A stretch of 64,000 nt of DNA from Nageia nagi. Lineage: Eukaryota; Pinophyta. Both the position numbers and the translations under genes were made by a program. The stretch lies in the NCBI GenBank assembly GCA_050084985.1, contig JBITNC010000001.1, positions 42,904,001 to 42,968,000 of the forward strand. Reading direction: 5' to 3'. This document shows positions 24,509-35,995 of this stretch, piece after piece (the stretch's first letter is position 1; each line of letters starts with the position of its first letter). Below the pieces are notes generated by a model. That model had not been told where the DNA came from and searched no databases. It was given only the letters and a program-made list of their open reading frames with translations.

Positions 24509-26330
24509 TTATTCCATAATATTGTATGGGACATAAGGGGTGAATGTACTTGTTTTAGTGGGATGATATGATCTAAATTGTTGAGTGCCTTTTTCCTTGT
24601 GATGTTCAATTATAAAAGGGCATATCAATGGAGGAGGACTCTCATTTTCTAGGACTTCATTTCTAGTTACAACAAGATTTCTTACTAAAGAAGCAACATT
24701 ACCTGGATCTTGAGAAACTTGACCCAAATGACTAGGAAGTTGATTTTTTTGAAATTATGGTTAGAGAATAGGAGCCTTTGTTATTTTATGATCAAGCTAA
24801 GTTGCAATGGGTTGCTAATTTTTTTTATTTTATTAATCTTCTTATGGGGCTGAAGAGGAGGAAGCTTTGGTTTGAACATAGTTAGTTTATTCTCTAGCAT
24901 AGCCTGAAAGCTAAAAATTAACCATGGTAAGGTTTATAGCAAGATCTAATGTAGGTTCTACTATCTAATTAGAATGTAAGACTAAGTGTTGATGTTGATA
25001 TACCACATAGGATTCTAGAAAATGTGAAGCTAAACAAGGAGGATACCATTCTATAATACCTTGAGCATCACTTTTTACAAAACTAACCATTACTTCATTT
25101 TCTATAGCTTTAGAGGTAAGAGGTTGTTCTGGTTGATTGTTTTTGGGTTGAAATCTTGACTAATACTAGTTATCATATATTTTGTAATTGAAGCCTTGAT
25201 TATGCCTCTCTTGTAAAGTGAGCTTGTTTATCATGTTCCTAATAGTTATCTCTAATTGTCTTATCATATCTTCCTCTTATTAATTAGAACTAGTATTTAC
25301 ACTTGTAAATGCAAGAGTTGGTAATGTTGGTACTTGGTTTTGAGTGATAGGTTTAGGGGGAGGATGTGGCAAGGCTAATACTCCAGGAGGAGGGATCTAT
25401 AATGGAACCTATTTTGGAGGTAAATTAGGAAACAAAGGCATAATAGATATAGGTTATATCTTACCAAAATATACCAAGGTATACTCAAGGGTTTTTATTA
25501 TCTGATAGACATCCAAGAAAGTGTTACCTAACATAACAATCAATAAATTAAGGTCAAGGAGAAATGCTTTCCTATATTATATCAAAGCTTGAGCATTTGT
25601 TGGCCTAATTCTTGTTGGAATGGACTTCCAAGTTTTCTAAAATCTTAAATTAAAATCATCTACAAACTAATGGAGATGTCTTTTGATACATGTTATGAGG
25701 CTTAGATAGGTGTTATCATCACCATATTTAAAAAATATCTTGATAAGATCTAGACATAACTCTCCCCATGTATTTATGAATTGAGAGGGGAGAGTTTTAA
25801 ACCATTTAGCAACCTTTTCTTCAAAATAATATGACAATAATCTTATCATAATAGTTTCATCATTGATATCAAATCTAGAAGCTAGTAAAGACACATCTTG
25901 ATAATGTTTATAATACATTTTTCTCAACCCATCATATTTAGGAAAAAATTTAAATGCTACTTCAAGAAGATTAAAGAATTTATAGGAACCACTAAGGGAT
26001 AATTATTATTCTAAGTAGGAAAATCTGTAAGGGCAGGTTGAGCCATATTTGGACCAATTGTATAAGCTGAAGTATTTTTCTAGATGGATTCAAATATAAT
26101 TGTTAATGGAATAGCTCTTAAAGGAATCTGAGGAGACAAGGTCCAACAAATTTTTTTCCTAGTCCTCCTTTGAGGAATTGATAGATCTTGAAATCTAAGC
26201 TATCTTGAAAAATTTCTGGCACTACTTCTGGTAAATCAATGTTCTAGAGATGCTAGGATTCAAAATATTAATTGGTTTTGAAAGTAAAATTACCAATAAG
26301 GTTAATTGAACCCTATAATATATTAAGCAT
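24509..26330 (-). pseudogene. gag of nested element
   Basis: The best part is open at 25927-25667: YYKHYQDVSLLASRF, ETIMIRLLSYYFEEKVAKWF, TLPSQFINTWGELCLDLIKIFF. The pattern (L..YY...A..WF..L....I.(T/S)W.EL...F...FF) is the Ty3/gypsy capsid core. N-terminal sequence back to about 26330 and a Pro/Gln-rich C-terminal part down to 24509 are heavily degraded. I could not find a clear CCHC zinc knuckle. Gag forms the particle that packages element RNA. Confidence 0.78.
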
Positions 26331-26448
26331 AAGGTGATAACTTATCATACATAGCTATTTTTCCTAATCATGCCCACAATATATGAAATTTTATTTGCAT
26401 CCCATTAGTCATGCCAAAAATGGACTAGTCTACTATTGATTAGTATAT

Positions 26449-28230
26449 TGTAACCTTAAGGGTTTGGTCTGGTCGAGTTCTCCATTGCCTACAATAGTAG
26501 GGTCCTTGAAAGAGCAAAAAGTGGTGGGTTAGTATGATCATAAAGGTTTTCTACTCAATATTTAGGTTATATATCAGTTCCTATCTATGAGTAAGCTCAA
26601 AATCAACTAAAAAGAGATAAAAAGGTAAGAGTAATAGGAAAGAAATGGAAAAACAAATTGTAGAAAGTAGATTGACACTAATTAGCCCAAGCATTACCAC
26701 ATAAGAAGCAATCCATATCCAAAAATAAGAATAGATTAACTATCTCACCCTTGGGGTCTCACAAGCACAATGCATAGCTAAGATAATATTTCATACATAA
26801 TGCTCATAATCATAACAACAACCACAAAATGAAGAGGGAAAAACATCATTGTATTATATTATCACATATGAAAGCACTTCATACATATCTAATATTTTAT
26901 ACCTTTAATAGACCACTATTTATATTAATATATTTACAATTGGATGGTTTTCCACCACCATTGCCCTTAATTACCATATTTAATAAGAACATAACAAATA
27001 ACTCTTTACAAATGTATAATTTCTAATAAATAATTATGCTAGATTACATAGTGATTTAATACAATCAATGCCATCATCTAGGAATTTGTAAGCTTTGGAC
27101 TTTTGTACTTTCTCAATCATAATCTTTCTGATCTATCTTTAACTGCATCATGTTGTAACTATAGCTAATTATCGAGGTATGGTTTAACAATTTGATTGGT
27201 ATATTTTATCCTTGTGCTCTATCAATAGCCATCTAACTTTTTACAACCATTTATGAGGATTACTATATAAATGGGTTGTAGGGAATTGTGAGGGTAATGA
27301 AAGATGTATCATTGAAACCAAGGAAAGCACTACTATCATGTGGAAATGAGTCATGGTTGACATATTGACATAGCATCGGGGGTCAAGCACTCATGCTTAA
27401 TTAGACCTAGGCATCTTCCCTAACTCACTATTCCTTTTTCAGTATAGTGGGTCTTATTTACTTTTGGTGGGGTTTATTATTGACTAGGACTCACTTCAAT
27501 ACCCATCAATTTTTAACAAAATGTATGACATCATCGCTCAAAATAGGCAAAGTTTAGACAATAAGATTTATGAAATATCTCTTGTTGCTTGCTCCCATGG
27601 TAGTACCCATTGATGAACCATATCAATGCCTGCTAATTTTTGTTGTATGGTACAACTTCTCCTCTAGAAATCCATGGGCTCTATAACATTGCCCAATGAT
27701 AGCTTTGACTCAATGATAACTCATATTTACAATACTACCTAGAAAGAATACTTGAACCTATAGAGCTTAAAATTTACAACATTGAACTTCTATAATACCC
27801 AGATATGGAATTAAATATTAACTTCCCTTACATGTTACATTACTTGTCGGATATGTCTTAGACATAATGACATTGCCTTTTGGCCTTAGACCTATCTATA
27901 GTTACCAATGAAGACCTGACTATATTATTACTAACTTTTGGGATCTATTTACATGATAACATCTGCTTTTAAAAAAAATAATGGTTATGCTACCCAACAA
28001 ATCAACTATGACTCATATACATCAATAGCACATGAACTTTCCTAGACTTAACAAAATTTTGAGAAAAAGACAAAGTATAAATATTGTGCACTTATTTCAA
28101 TATTTACAAAATAATGAATGGGGAGTAAGAAATGGGAATTAAAAGTATAGAATTATTAAGAAGGAGAGAATATATTAAATAATAGTAAAATGTTACCCTA
28201 TTTACATAGTGTGATTCTAAAATAATAACA
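26449..28230 (-). repeat. 5' LTR of nested element
   Basis: 1,782 bp; counterpart of 14978-16786. Left end TGTAACCT, right end AATAACA, so in element orientation it runs TGTTATT...AGGTTACA with canonical TG...CA. GGTAT follows at 28231. By eye many transitions separate the two LTRs, roughly 80-88% identity in sampled stretches. The ORF at 26829-27026 is chance. Confidence 0.93.
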
Positions 28231-28235
28231 GGTAT

Positions 28236-30727
28236 ATTAGGTTGCATAACAACTTCCTTTGGCTGATTATCAAGAATATTATTTTGCCTTCCTTGTACCC
28301 TTTGAGCTCTTAAATTATTGTAAATGTTGAATTATCATAACTCTAATTATATTTTACTTTATTCTCAAGGGGATGTAATGACACGTTATTAGCTCGATAT
28401 TGAGGAAGAGGATTTTGATAAATTCCTAAATTTTGATTAAAAATAGCTAAGGGATTTTCAACTTGCATCTTTCCTTGATCAACCAACTTTTGTATTTTAT
28501 GTTGTAAAGTCTTACACATATACTATCATGATCTTTTTGATGATGGAAATGATAATATTCATTCTAATTATACCATCTATTTTTAACATCAAGACACTCA
28601 GGTCTTATTTTTAGTAATGTAATTGGTTGATGATCAAAACATTTCTTCAAAATATTATAAAGAGATTCTAAAAAAGTTGTAAACTTTCTTGGTGGTAATA
28701 AAGTCTTTTTTATCAATTTATGGAGGATTTGGTTCTACTTATTTGGTGATAGAAAATTTTTTGGTTGATGAAGGTTTACTTATTTATTCTATTTGATTTT
28801 TATTTTTAACATAAGATTCTTTTTTCTAACCTTTTATCTCACCATCTTGGATTTTGACCTTTTCAATTATAACAACTTGGAAGATAGATTCTTCAAAGGT
28901 CTTGTGTTGTGGATTAATAAGGTACTAGTGATAGGCCTTAAACAACTTTAACTAAATATTTTTACCAATTCTTCTTGTAGTAAAATGTAAGGCATACTCG
29001 TCAAAATTACTCTCCATCTTGAGATGAAATCATTAGGCGATTCATTTTGAAATTGTTGAAATCTCATAAGACTGATGATAGAATTTTTATCTTTGATATT
29101 TATTGTAAAATGTTCTAAGAATAGATTTTCCAACTATGTGTATGAATGAATACTATATTTTGTTAAGTTATTATACCAATCCATTGCTTGTCTAGCAAGT
29201 ATCATGAGAAAGATATGCAACATTAATGCATCATCATTAGCAATAACATAACTTGAGTAATTTAATTTCTTAAGATATTTTTTAGAACCTTCCTTTCCTT
29301 TGAATGGCTCAATTTTTAGAATTTCAAATTTGAAAGGAATTTCCTTTTTAAGAACACTTGTATGAATTGGTTCATTGAAAATGGTTTCATATGACACCTT
29401 TTGTTTACTCTGCAAACATAACTCTTTTTCAATTTCCATCAATATCTTGTGAAGATCATCCCTTTTTTCTAGTTGGTCTTGATACATATGATATTCTTCA
29501 TTTCTATGATCCACTTTTCCTTCATACCTTCAAATTATACATATCTTTATTCAGAAGGTGTTTGAACATCATAGTAACCTCCCTCATATGGTGGTGAAGG
29601 TGGTGGAGATTGATATGAAAGTAGTTATTATTTTGTTTGTTGTTGATGTAGTAGTGTAAGAGAATAATATGATTAAACTTTATTTCTAAGTGGAGATAAA
29701 TGATACCTTTGATGATCATCTTGTCATTTTTTAAGTGAATATTCTTTACTTTTAGCCAAGTAAGGGTCTTGATATTTGTATACGCCATTACCTTGGGAAG
29801 ATAAATATTGTGCTCTAGGTTGTTATTTTTTATCATTTCCCATAATTTGATTTAGTCTAGGTTGAATTTGAATATTTTCTTAGTGGGTCATCTTATTGGT
29901 AACATGTTTTGATGTACATTGATCATAGGTTGTGTTTGTAAGAGTGGTTGTTGAATAAACCCTATGAGTTTAGTTTTTTGTTGTACACATGGATTATACA
30001 AAACCATTTGTTTTTTTGGTTAGTGTTATGCATTATTTTGAGGTGGATTCTCTTTCTTATGTGCATAGGGAGGTATTCCTTGTAATTTAAACCTTGTTAA
30101 ATCAAGGTTCTTTCTCACTTCACATCCTTTTATAGGGGTTCTATGGCTTGAAAAAGGAGTTTATGTATTTGATTTTAAAACATAACAAGGATTATTATAA
30201 AATCTAGCATGATTTCTCGATTCTGGCATAGGGGTAGTTGTATGTATGAAGATTTGATCATCAAACTCTTCTATTCACCTAGAGATAATGAAAGGAGTAT
30301 CATCATCTTTTCTAATACATTATTGAACTAAACATCCATGTGGAATATATCATGTGACATGATCATACTTAGGTATAAAAGGGCCTCTTTGAAGTATAGT
30401 GTTAGCTGAATAAGCTTACAAAGGAGGTATATTTTTTAGTACAATCTCTTCTACATCATCAACTAGTTGTGTATCTTCTGCTAAATAATCTAGATTTAGA
30501 GGAAGGCTATGATCATGAGAAGAATGAGGGGTTGTTAATTTTGTTAAGCATTATCTAACTATGTCTAATTCATCATAAATAGAATTTAGATAATTTGTAT
30601 TTGTTTCTTGAGAAGTTTCTCTTCTTGATATGTTCCTACTAGACCTATGACTTCTTCATTATTCTAGATAATTTTATTTGTTATATTTTTGCCATTGATG
30701 AGCCATTTGAGAATGGGTATCAACCAT
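28236..30727 (-). pseudogene. gag of outer Tat/Ogre-like element
   Basis: Begins at the ATG at 30727 (MVDTHSQMAHQWQKYN) and reads leftward with many stops. Seen: an acidic, Pro-rich N-terminal region (30700-29850); the capsid core in two open segments, 29514-29134 (SVLKKEIPFKF, KGKEGSKKYLKK, MLHIFLMILARQAMDWYNNL) and 29133-28948 (LEHFTINIKDKNSIISLMRF, NDFISRWRVI); and a single zinc-knuckle-like CHFHH...HDS-C stretch near 28560-28510. The N-terminal extension is usual for Tat/Ogre Gag. The frame is cut at 28235 by the nested element and its protease continues at 14970. Confidence 0.85.
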
Positions 30728-32424
30728 TTTATTTTGGTTATTTTTTGTTTGTATTTTTTTTTCTATTCTACCAAACTATAAGCAAAAGAAAACAAACATC
30801 AAACATATCAATTCTATTTTTATCTCTTGGATTTATGTTTGCAAGAAAATAATTATATGCATAGATAACCTACATGCATACTCACCTTTTTGATGTGATT
30901 ATCTTCTCTAACATTTTTGGTATATTAAATTAATATTTTTAATATGATTTTTATGAATTGTATACTTTAATCTTGTTAATTTTCCTAAATTATTTTATCT
31001 AATCAAGCATTTAAGCAAGATAGGCTAGTAATCCTATAAGCAATCTAGGGCTAAGTTATGGCTTGGTACCTAACCTAGTCCCCTTAGTGCAATGGGGCTC
31101 GAGGAATGCCACTAAGAACTATCTTGGTGATTAAATCCAAGTATAGCCCCCTTTTTTATAATCATTCAATAGAAAGTAACAACTTCTAACCTATGAATTT
31201 GGTATTTATCTTCAGGTTTTAGCTCTAGGGCTTATTATCTTTATCGATGGGAATATAAAAAAATAAGAATCAATGGTTGGTAATGATTTCAAACTCATTG
31301 ATGTTAATTTTAAAAGGTTTCATGATTATACATTTAATAACAATAAAACACTAATAAGTGCAATTTCTAACCCTCCCAATCATACATTTCTATTAATTAA
31401 ATCCTTTTAATGTGATTTAGATAATGGTTTAATTATTGTGCAATTTGATCTAGATACCCATGAGATTCATTACCTTTTAATGAGATTCATTAACCAAAGG
31501 AAACATTAAGATGTGGTTTATTACCTCTTATTATGAGTCACAATCCTTCGACCACCTCTTGATGTGGTAAGATAGACAAGTAAGAAGTCATTAATGTGAG
31601 TAAATTTCCTTTAATATAGGTTTATTTCCCCTCATTATGAGTCACAATCTTTTGACCACCTCTCGATGTGGTAAGGTAGACAAGAAAGAGTATTAATGTG
31701 TAGATAATAACCACCCAATTCATTAACCAATTTAGTGTATCTTAATCTACCTTGAACTAAATAAATTCATCTTATGTTCATTCTAAATTTAGTGAGGATT
31801 AATTACTCTTTACAAGTGTGGCAGTAAATTAGTCTAGATTCATTTACCCATTTTAATGTGATAAAGTGGAAAAATAAAAGGTTCATGTACCCTTTTTCTA
31901 TTATATCCATTCTAATCACCTCAAATCACTTTTCAGCATAATGGAAGAGCATAGACAAATGAAGTAGAAAAATATTAAGTGAATTTGTTTATTTTTTTAT
32001 GCGATACTTTCTTGAACAAAGGAGAAATAAATAAACTTTAAAGAGTTATCCAACTAAATACAAAAAATAATGCATATTATTAGTGATATTAAATATTCTC
32101 CCCTACATGCATTCTTTGCACAAGGATCACAAACAAGGTGTTCATTTCTAATCCTTAGTCTTAATTTTTAAGCTACACGTTCAAAATTGATGAGAATAAA
32201 AAATTTGACCTTCTATTGATAGTCATTGATGTTTTGATAGAGTCATTAGCATTTAGCACCAGTCACTAGTATCCAATAAGCAATTGCCTATGTTTCTACA
32301 ACTCAAACCTGCAAAAAACATAAAACATAAATACGAGATCAATTTTGCTACCACACTACAGAAACCATAAAAACATAGAAAAAATCCCTACACCTTATCA
32401 CTAATTTTGTTTGCATATGAGTGG
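30728..32424 (-). other. 5' leader of outer element
   Basis: 1.7 kb between the primer site and gag, without a coding pattern. It contains a duplicated motif: CACAATCYTTYGACCACCTC...GATGTGGTAAG at about 31540-31575 and again at 31646-31682, each flanked by similar TCATTATGAG and ATTAATGTG words, giving an imperfect tandem unit of about 107 bp. Variants of GTCATTGATGTT also recur near 32218-32275. Confidence 0.6.
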
Positions 32425-32444
32425 CCCTTATTCTAGTACCAAAA
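32425..32444 (-). other. Primer-binding site of outer element
   Basis: In element orientation the LTR end GATA is followed by TTTTGGTACTAGAATAAGG. The TGG start and the pattern TGGTA-YY-AGA resemble the tRNA-iMet complement TGGTATCAGAGC, with 11 of 16 positions matching when extended. The rest look like transitions. Position is certain; the tRNA is a guess. Confidence 0.6.
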
Positions 32445-33290
32445 TATCATACTCAAAAAGTAACCCTATTAGCAAACAAGACAATACATGTTACAACCAA
32501 CAAATTTCTTTGTTGCTCTTGAGCAGACCTCAAAATTATTACAAATGATGAATTTGTTTTGATTCATTGCCTTGCAAAAGGGCTTTTTACAAAAGAATGC
32601 TAAAGGCCTTCATAAGTCTGATTTTGATGTTTGCAAGCTCTGAGGATTATGTTCTAAAACTTGTAAAAAATAATTTGAATCTATTTATTATCTTTAACTC
32701 TTTAAGGCTTTCTCTAATCAATTTAGCTACTTCAAACCTATTGACCTTGCATACATGCAAATAGAAAATACATCAAACATACCTATTCATATCATAAATA
32801 AGAATAAAATAAACATAAATAAGCATATGTAATTTAAAACAATAATGTATCAAACTTAGTAAAACCTAGATGTGTTTTGACATACTAACTTTGCATTTAA
32901 ACTAGGTCCCTTTGCTTCATGGTTGAAGGTTTTATTATAGATTTTGAAAACAAGCGAAGTTTTGATTTTGAGATAAAAATCTAGATAGAAAAGCCTATCC
33001 ATCTTTCTTATGGTTGTGATCTGAAGTGGGGATACATGGGATGGATGATGAGTCATTTGTTATCAATTTCTTTCTTTTGAAGATGTTTCAAATGTTGCCA
33101 TTTTTATTTTGATTTTGCCAACTTCAAATTCATCAACGTTCAAGTACTAGATGTTAGCAATTTTTGTGAGTTATCGATGTCCATGTGTCGAACAATGGCA
33201 TTTGGTATACTATAGTAAACTTTTTTATTTTTTTTAATTTTTTGTTCTTCTTTCCTATGTCAAAATAAGGGTCATTTTTGGATGTTTATA
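32445..33290 (-). repeat. 5' LTR of outer element
   Basis: 846-bp counterpart of 1247-2035. Plus-strand ends TATCATACTC and GATGTTTATA, followed by GTTAC. Termini are TA...TA in element orientation, as in the other copy. The ORFs at 32567-32764 and 33056-32856 are chance. Confidence 0.93.
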
Positions 33291-33295
33291 GTTAC
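33291..33295. other. Right target-site duplication of outer element (GTTAC)
   Basis: Pairs with 1242-1246; directly adjoins the LTR end. Confidence 0.93.
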
Positions 33296-34240
33296 CAATG
33301 CTTGCTTTAGCTTTTCAAATACTTCTCTCACTTCCTTTTACAATTCATATGACACATCCTCTTCAAAAATTGATTCAATGGTTGAGAAATCCTATAAAAG
33401 TTCTTGATAAATATCCTATAGTACCCAACATGGCCCAATAAAGATCTTAACTTGATTTTATTCCTTTGGAATAGAAACTCCTTAATCTTAGCCATCTTCT
33501 TTGGATCTATTTCAATACCACTCTTGGATACAATATATTCCAAAAGTACTCCCTTTGATCATCCAAAAATAAATTTGGTTGGATTCAATGACATTCTTAC
33601 TTCTTATAGTATTTCAAAAGCTTTCTCAATTTTTCCCAAATGATTTTCCTTCTTTCCATATATATAAAAATCATCTAAAAAAACTCTAATAAATATTCTA
33701 ATATAATGCCCAAAAAACTATATTCATAAGTCTTTAAAATGTAGCAGGTGCATTGTACAATCCAAAGGACATTACTCGATAAGCAAATGTACCCATGGAG
33801 TGGTAAAAGTTATCTTTAATTAATCCTTCTCTTCTATCCATACTTGGTTATATCCACTATAACCATCTACAAAATTGTAGAAATTATGTCCCACCACTTC
33901 ATCCAAAATTTGATCTAAAAAAAGAAGAGGATAATGATCTTTCTTGTGAATTTATTCAAATTTTCATAATCGACACATATTCTTATCTTCCCATTCTTCT
34001 TTCTGGAGACCACAATAGGAGAAATACATTTATGAATTATCTATAGAAAGATATATTCCTACACTAAAGCTTATTTATTTCTCCTTAACACTTTATAAAA
34101 ATTTGGATTCATCTATAGGCATCTATTTATGGCTTGGATCTTCTATTTCAATTTATTGAATTTTACATGTTATGTTGAATCTTATATCAATAATGTATCC
34201 TTTAAAATGCAAAAATCTCTTCTCTTATAATTTTATTATA
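33296..34240 (-). pseudogene. Reverse transcriptase remnant of level-0 Athila-like element
   Basis: Seen reading leftward: KNGKIRICVDYENLNK-like and KDHYPLPFLDQ-like words around 34010-33880 (partly broken), GYSGYNQV near 33850, MGTFAYRVMSFGLYNAPATF near 33790-33730, then open from 33543: YIVSKSGIEIDPKKM, IKLRSLLGHVGYYRIFIKNF, SQPLNQFL, and EVREVFEKLKQALVT up to the insertion point. The HYPLPF, GTFAYR and LGHVGYYR(R)FIK wording is typical of Athila-group RTs. The RNase H continues at 1246. Upstream sequence (34240-34560) fades without a clear protease. Confidence 0.85.
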
Positions 34241-34565
34241 GCATTCAATGAGCATGAATGATTCACTTCTATTTGTAATATACTACATATTAGCAATGAT
34301 ATATTTCCATACATCTAATTAGCTTATTAATCATATTTGTTATTTCCTAGCTTTTAAAAATTTGGATGATCAGGTCTAAATATGGGACCATATCTTTGAT
34401 GAATTTATTGTGAGATAGGTAAAATAACTTGATTAAAACCATAAAGGTTTCAATGATCAAATTATATTGAATATACTTGATCATAGCTTGAAAATTAGAA
34501 ATTAGAACAAAGGAAATAATCTTTGTGTAAAGGTCAAATAAGTGGAAGAAGAGAATAAAGATGTA
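34241..34565. other. Junction between opposed retroelement fragments
   Basis: No domain recognised on either strand. The minus-strand RT fades out by about 34240 and the plus-strand RT starts at about 34566, so a breakpoint or the truncated end of one element lies here. Confidence 0.5.
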
Positions 34566-35330
34566 GAAATGTTAAATAAGTATCCAGTATTAAGAGAATA
34601 TAAGGATGTATTTCCCAAGGAACTACTAGGTTTACCCTCAAAATAAGAATTTGACTTCTTAATAGATCTAGTGCGAGGAGCTTAATTATATCTAGAATCC
34701 CTATAGAATGAATACCATTGAGATGTAGGAGTTAAAAGTGTAGTTACAAGATCTTTTGGAAAAACGGATGATAAAGTATAATGTATCACCCTAGGGAGCT
34801 CTGGTATTATTTGTCAAAAAGAAGGATGGAACTTTGAGACTGTGTATTGACTACAAGATATTGAATAAGTCACCATCAAGAATAGGTATCCTCTACCTAG
34901 GATTGATGACTTGTTCAACTAGCTCAAAGATGCTACTATCTTTTCCAAGATAGACTTAAGATCGAATACCACCAATTGAGGATAAAAGAATTAGATTCCC
35001 ATAAGATAGCCTTCAAGACTAGATATGGACATTATGAGTTTATGGTTTTACTATTTGGGTTAATGAATGCTCTTGTAGTATTCATAAATTTGATGAATAA
35101 TGTTTATCAAGAATACTTAGATAAATTTGTATTAGTCTTTCTAGATGATATCCTCATATACTCAAGGAATGAGGAGGAGCACAACCATCATTAAATATTA
35201 GACTTAGAGGTTTTGAGATGACATTAGCTATGTGGTAAATTATCTAAGTGTAATTTTTATGTTTCCCACATTCAAACTTAGGTCACATTATTTCTACCTT
35301 GGAAATCTCAATTGACCTGAAAAGGTAGAA
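34566..35330 (+). pseudogene. Reverse transcriptase of a chromovirus-like Ty3/gypsy element
   Basis: Seen in order: [48 protein letters not shown] (34800-34855), [11 protein letters not shown] (34883-34915), then the open stretch from 34976: MRIKELDSHKIAFKTRYGHY, EFMVLLFGLMNAL, LDKFVLVFLDDILIYSRNEE with FLDD as catalytic box. The start and wording are those of plant Tekay/del-type RTs. Gag, protease and 5' LTR are missing upstream, so the element is 5'-truncated. Stops replace several Gln, Trp and Arg codons. Confidence 0.9.
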
Positions 35331-35995
35331 GTAATAATGAGTTGGCATGTACCAACAAATGTAAATAAAATAAGAAGTTTCATAGGATTATCTAGATATT
35401 ATAGAAGATTTGTTAAGGACTTTTCAAAGATAGCAAATCCTATCACTAGTCTGTAGAAGAAAAATAAAATGTTTAAGTGGACTAAGAAGTATGAAAAAGC
35501 ATTTGCAACTCTAAATGAAAAGTTTACCTTTGCACGAGTTCTCACTATCCTTGACCCACATGGTGATTTTGTAGTATGTATAGATGCATCATTAGAAGGT
35601 TTAGGTGGAGTACTATTGTAAAATGGAAATCTTGTAGCATATGAATCTATAAAGTTAAAAATACATGAGTTGAATTATGCTACATATGATCTTTAGTTGG
35701 TAGATGTAGTACACGCACTGAAGATGTGGAGGCATTACTTGCTAGAAAAACCTTTCATATTGGAAATGGATCATTAGGGTTTGAAATACTTATTTACTCA
35801 GCCTAACTTAAATGCTAGATAAAGGAGATGGATGGAATTCCACACAAAATATGATTTTGGTATTGAGTATATTAAGGGTAAGAAAAATAAGGTGGTAGAT
35901 GCATTAAGTCAAAGAAGACATATAAATGCCATGATAAGAATTCCATTCAACTTATTTGATAAAGTAATAATCTTACAACAAGAGGACTCATATTG
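35331..35995 (+). pseudogene. RNase H of the plus-strand chromovirus-like element
   Basis: Follows RT directly. Seen: IRSFIGLSRYYRRFVKDFSK (35373-35430), FKWTKKYEKAF, LTILDPHGDFVVCIDASLEG with the first catalytic Asp, GLGGVLL, AYESIKLKIHELNYATYDL, HALKMWRHYLLEKPF, LKYLFTQPNLNAR, FGIEYIKGKKNKVVDALS. This is one of the best kept domains in the window: the frame is nearly continuous over about 200 codons, with stops at former Gln codons. Confidence 0.9.

Larger units (their letters stand above)
14976..28230 (-). mobile_element. Nested Tat-like Ty3/gypsy retrotransposon (level 2) with aRH upstream of RT
   Basis: 13,255-bp element inserted in the gag-protease region of the outer element, same orientation. 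Seen: 1.8-kb LTRs at both ends, GGTAT duplication, and in minus-strand order gag, protease, archaeal-type RNase H, RT, RNase H, integrase, then about 3.5 kb with an extra sense frame before the 3' LTR. RT and integrase style (GDLIDKIILVYLDD, NGLVFT) is of the Tat lineage. The aRH-before-RT order differs from the outer element and from the usual Tat order. I see no convincing primer-binding site or polypurine tract next to the LTRs, probably through decay. Every frame is broken. Confidence 0.92.
1247..33290 (-). mobile_element. Outer Tat/Ogre-like Ty3/gypsy LTR retrotransposon (level 1), split by nested element
   Basis: Giant LTR retrotransposon, minus orientation, 32,044 bp including a 13.3-kb nested element; its own length is about 18.8 kb. 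Seen: two LTRs with matching ends, GTTAC duplication, primer site after the 5' LTR, polypurine tract before the 3' LTR, and in minus-strand order gag, protease, RT, RNase H, archaeal-type second RNase H and integrase. Between integrase and 3' LTR lies about 7.9 kb of mostly noncoding DNA with an antisense PMD-like frame. Length, dual RNase H and long 3' region are the known hallmarks of the Tat lineage (Ogre, Grande, Retand relatives). All frames are broken. By eye the two LTRs are about 85-90% identical over their first 200 bp, so the insertion is old. Confidence 0.92.
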
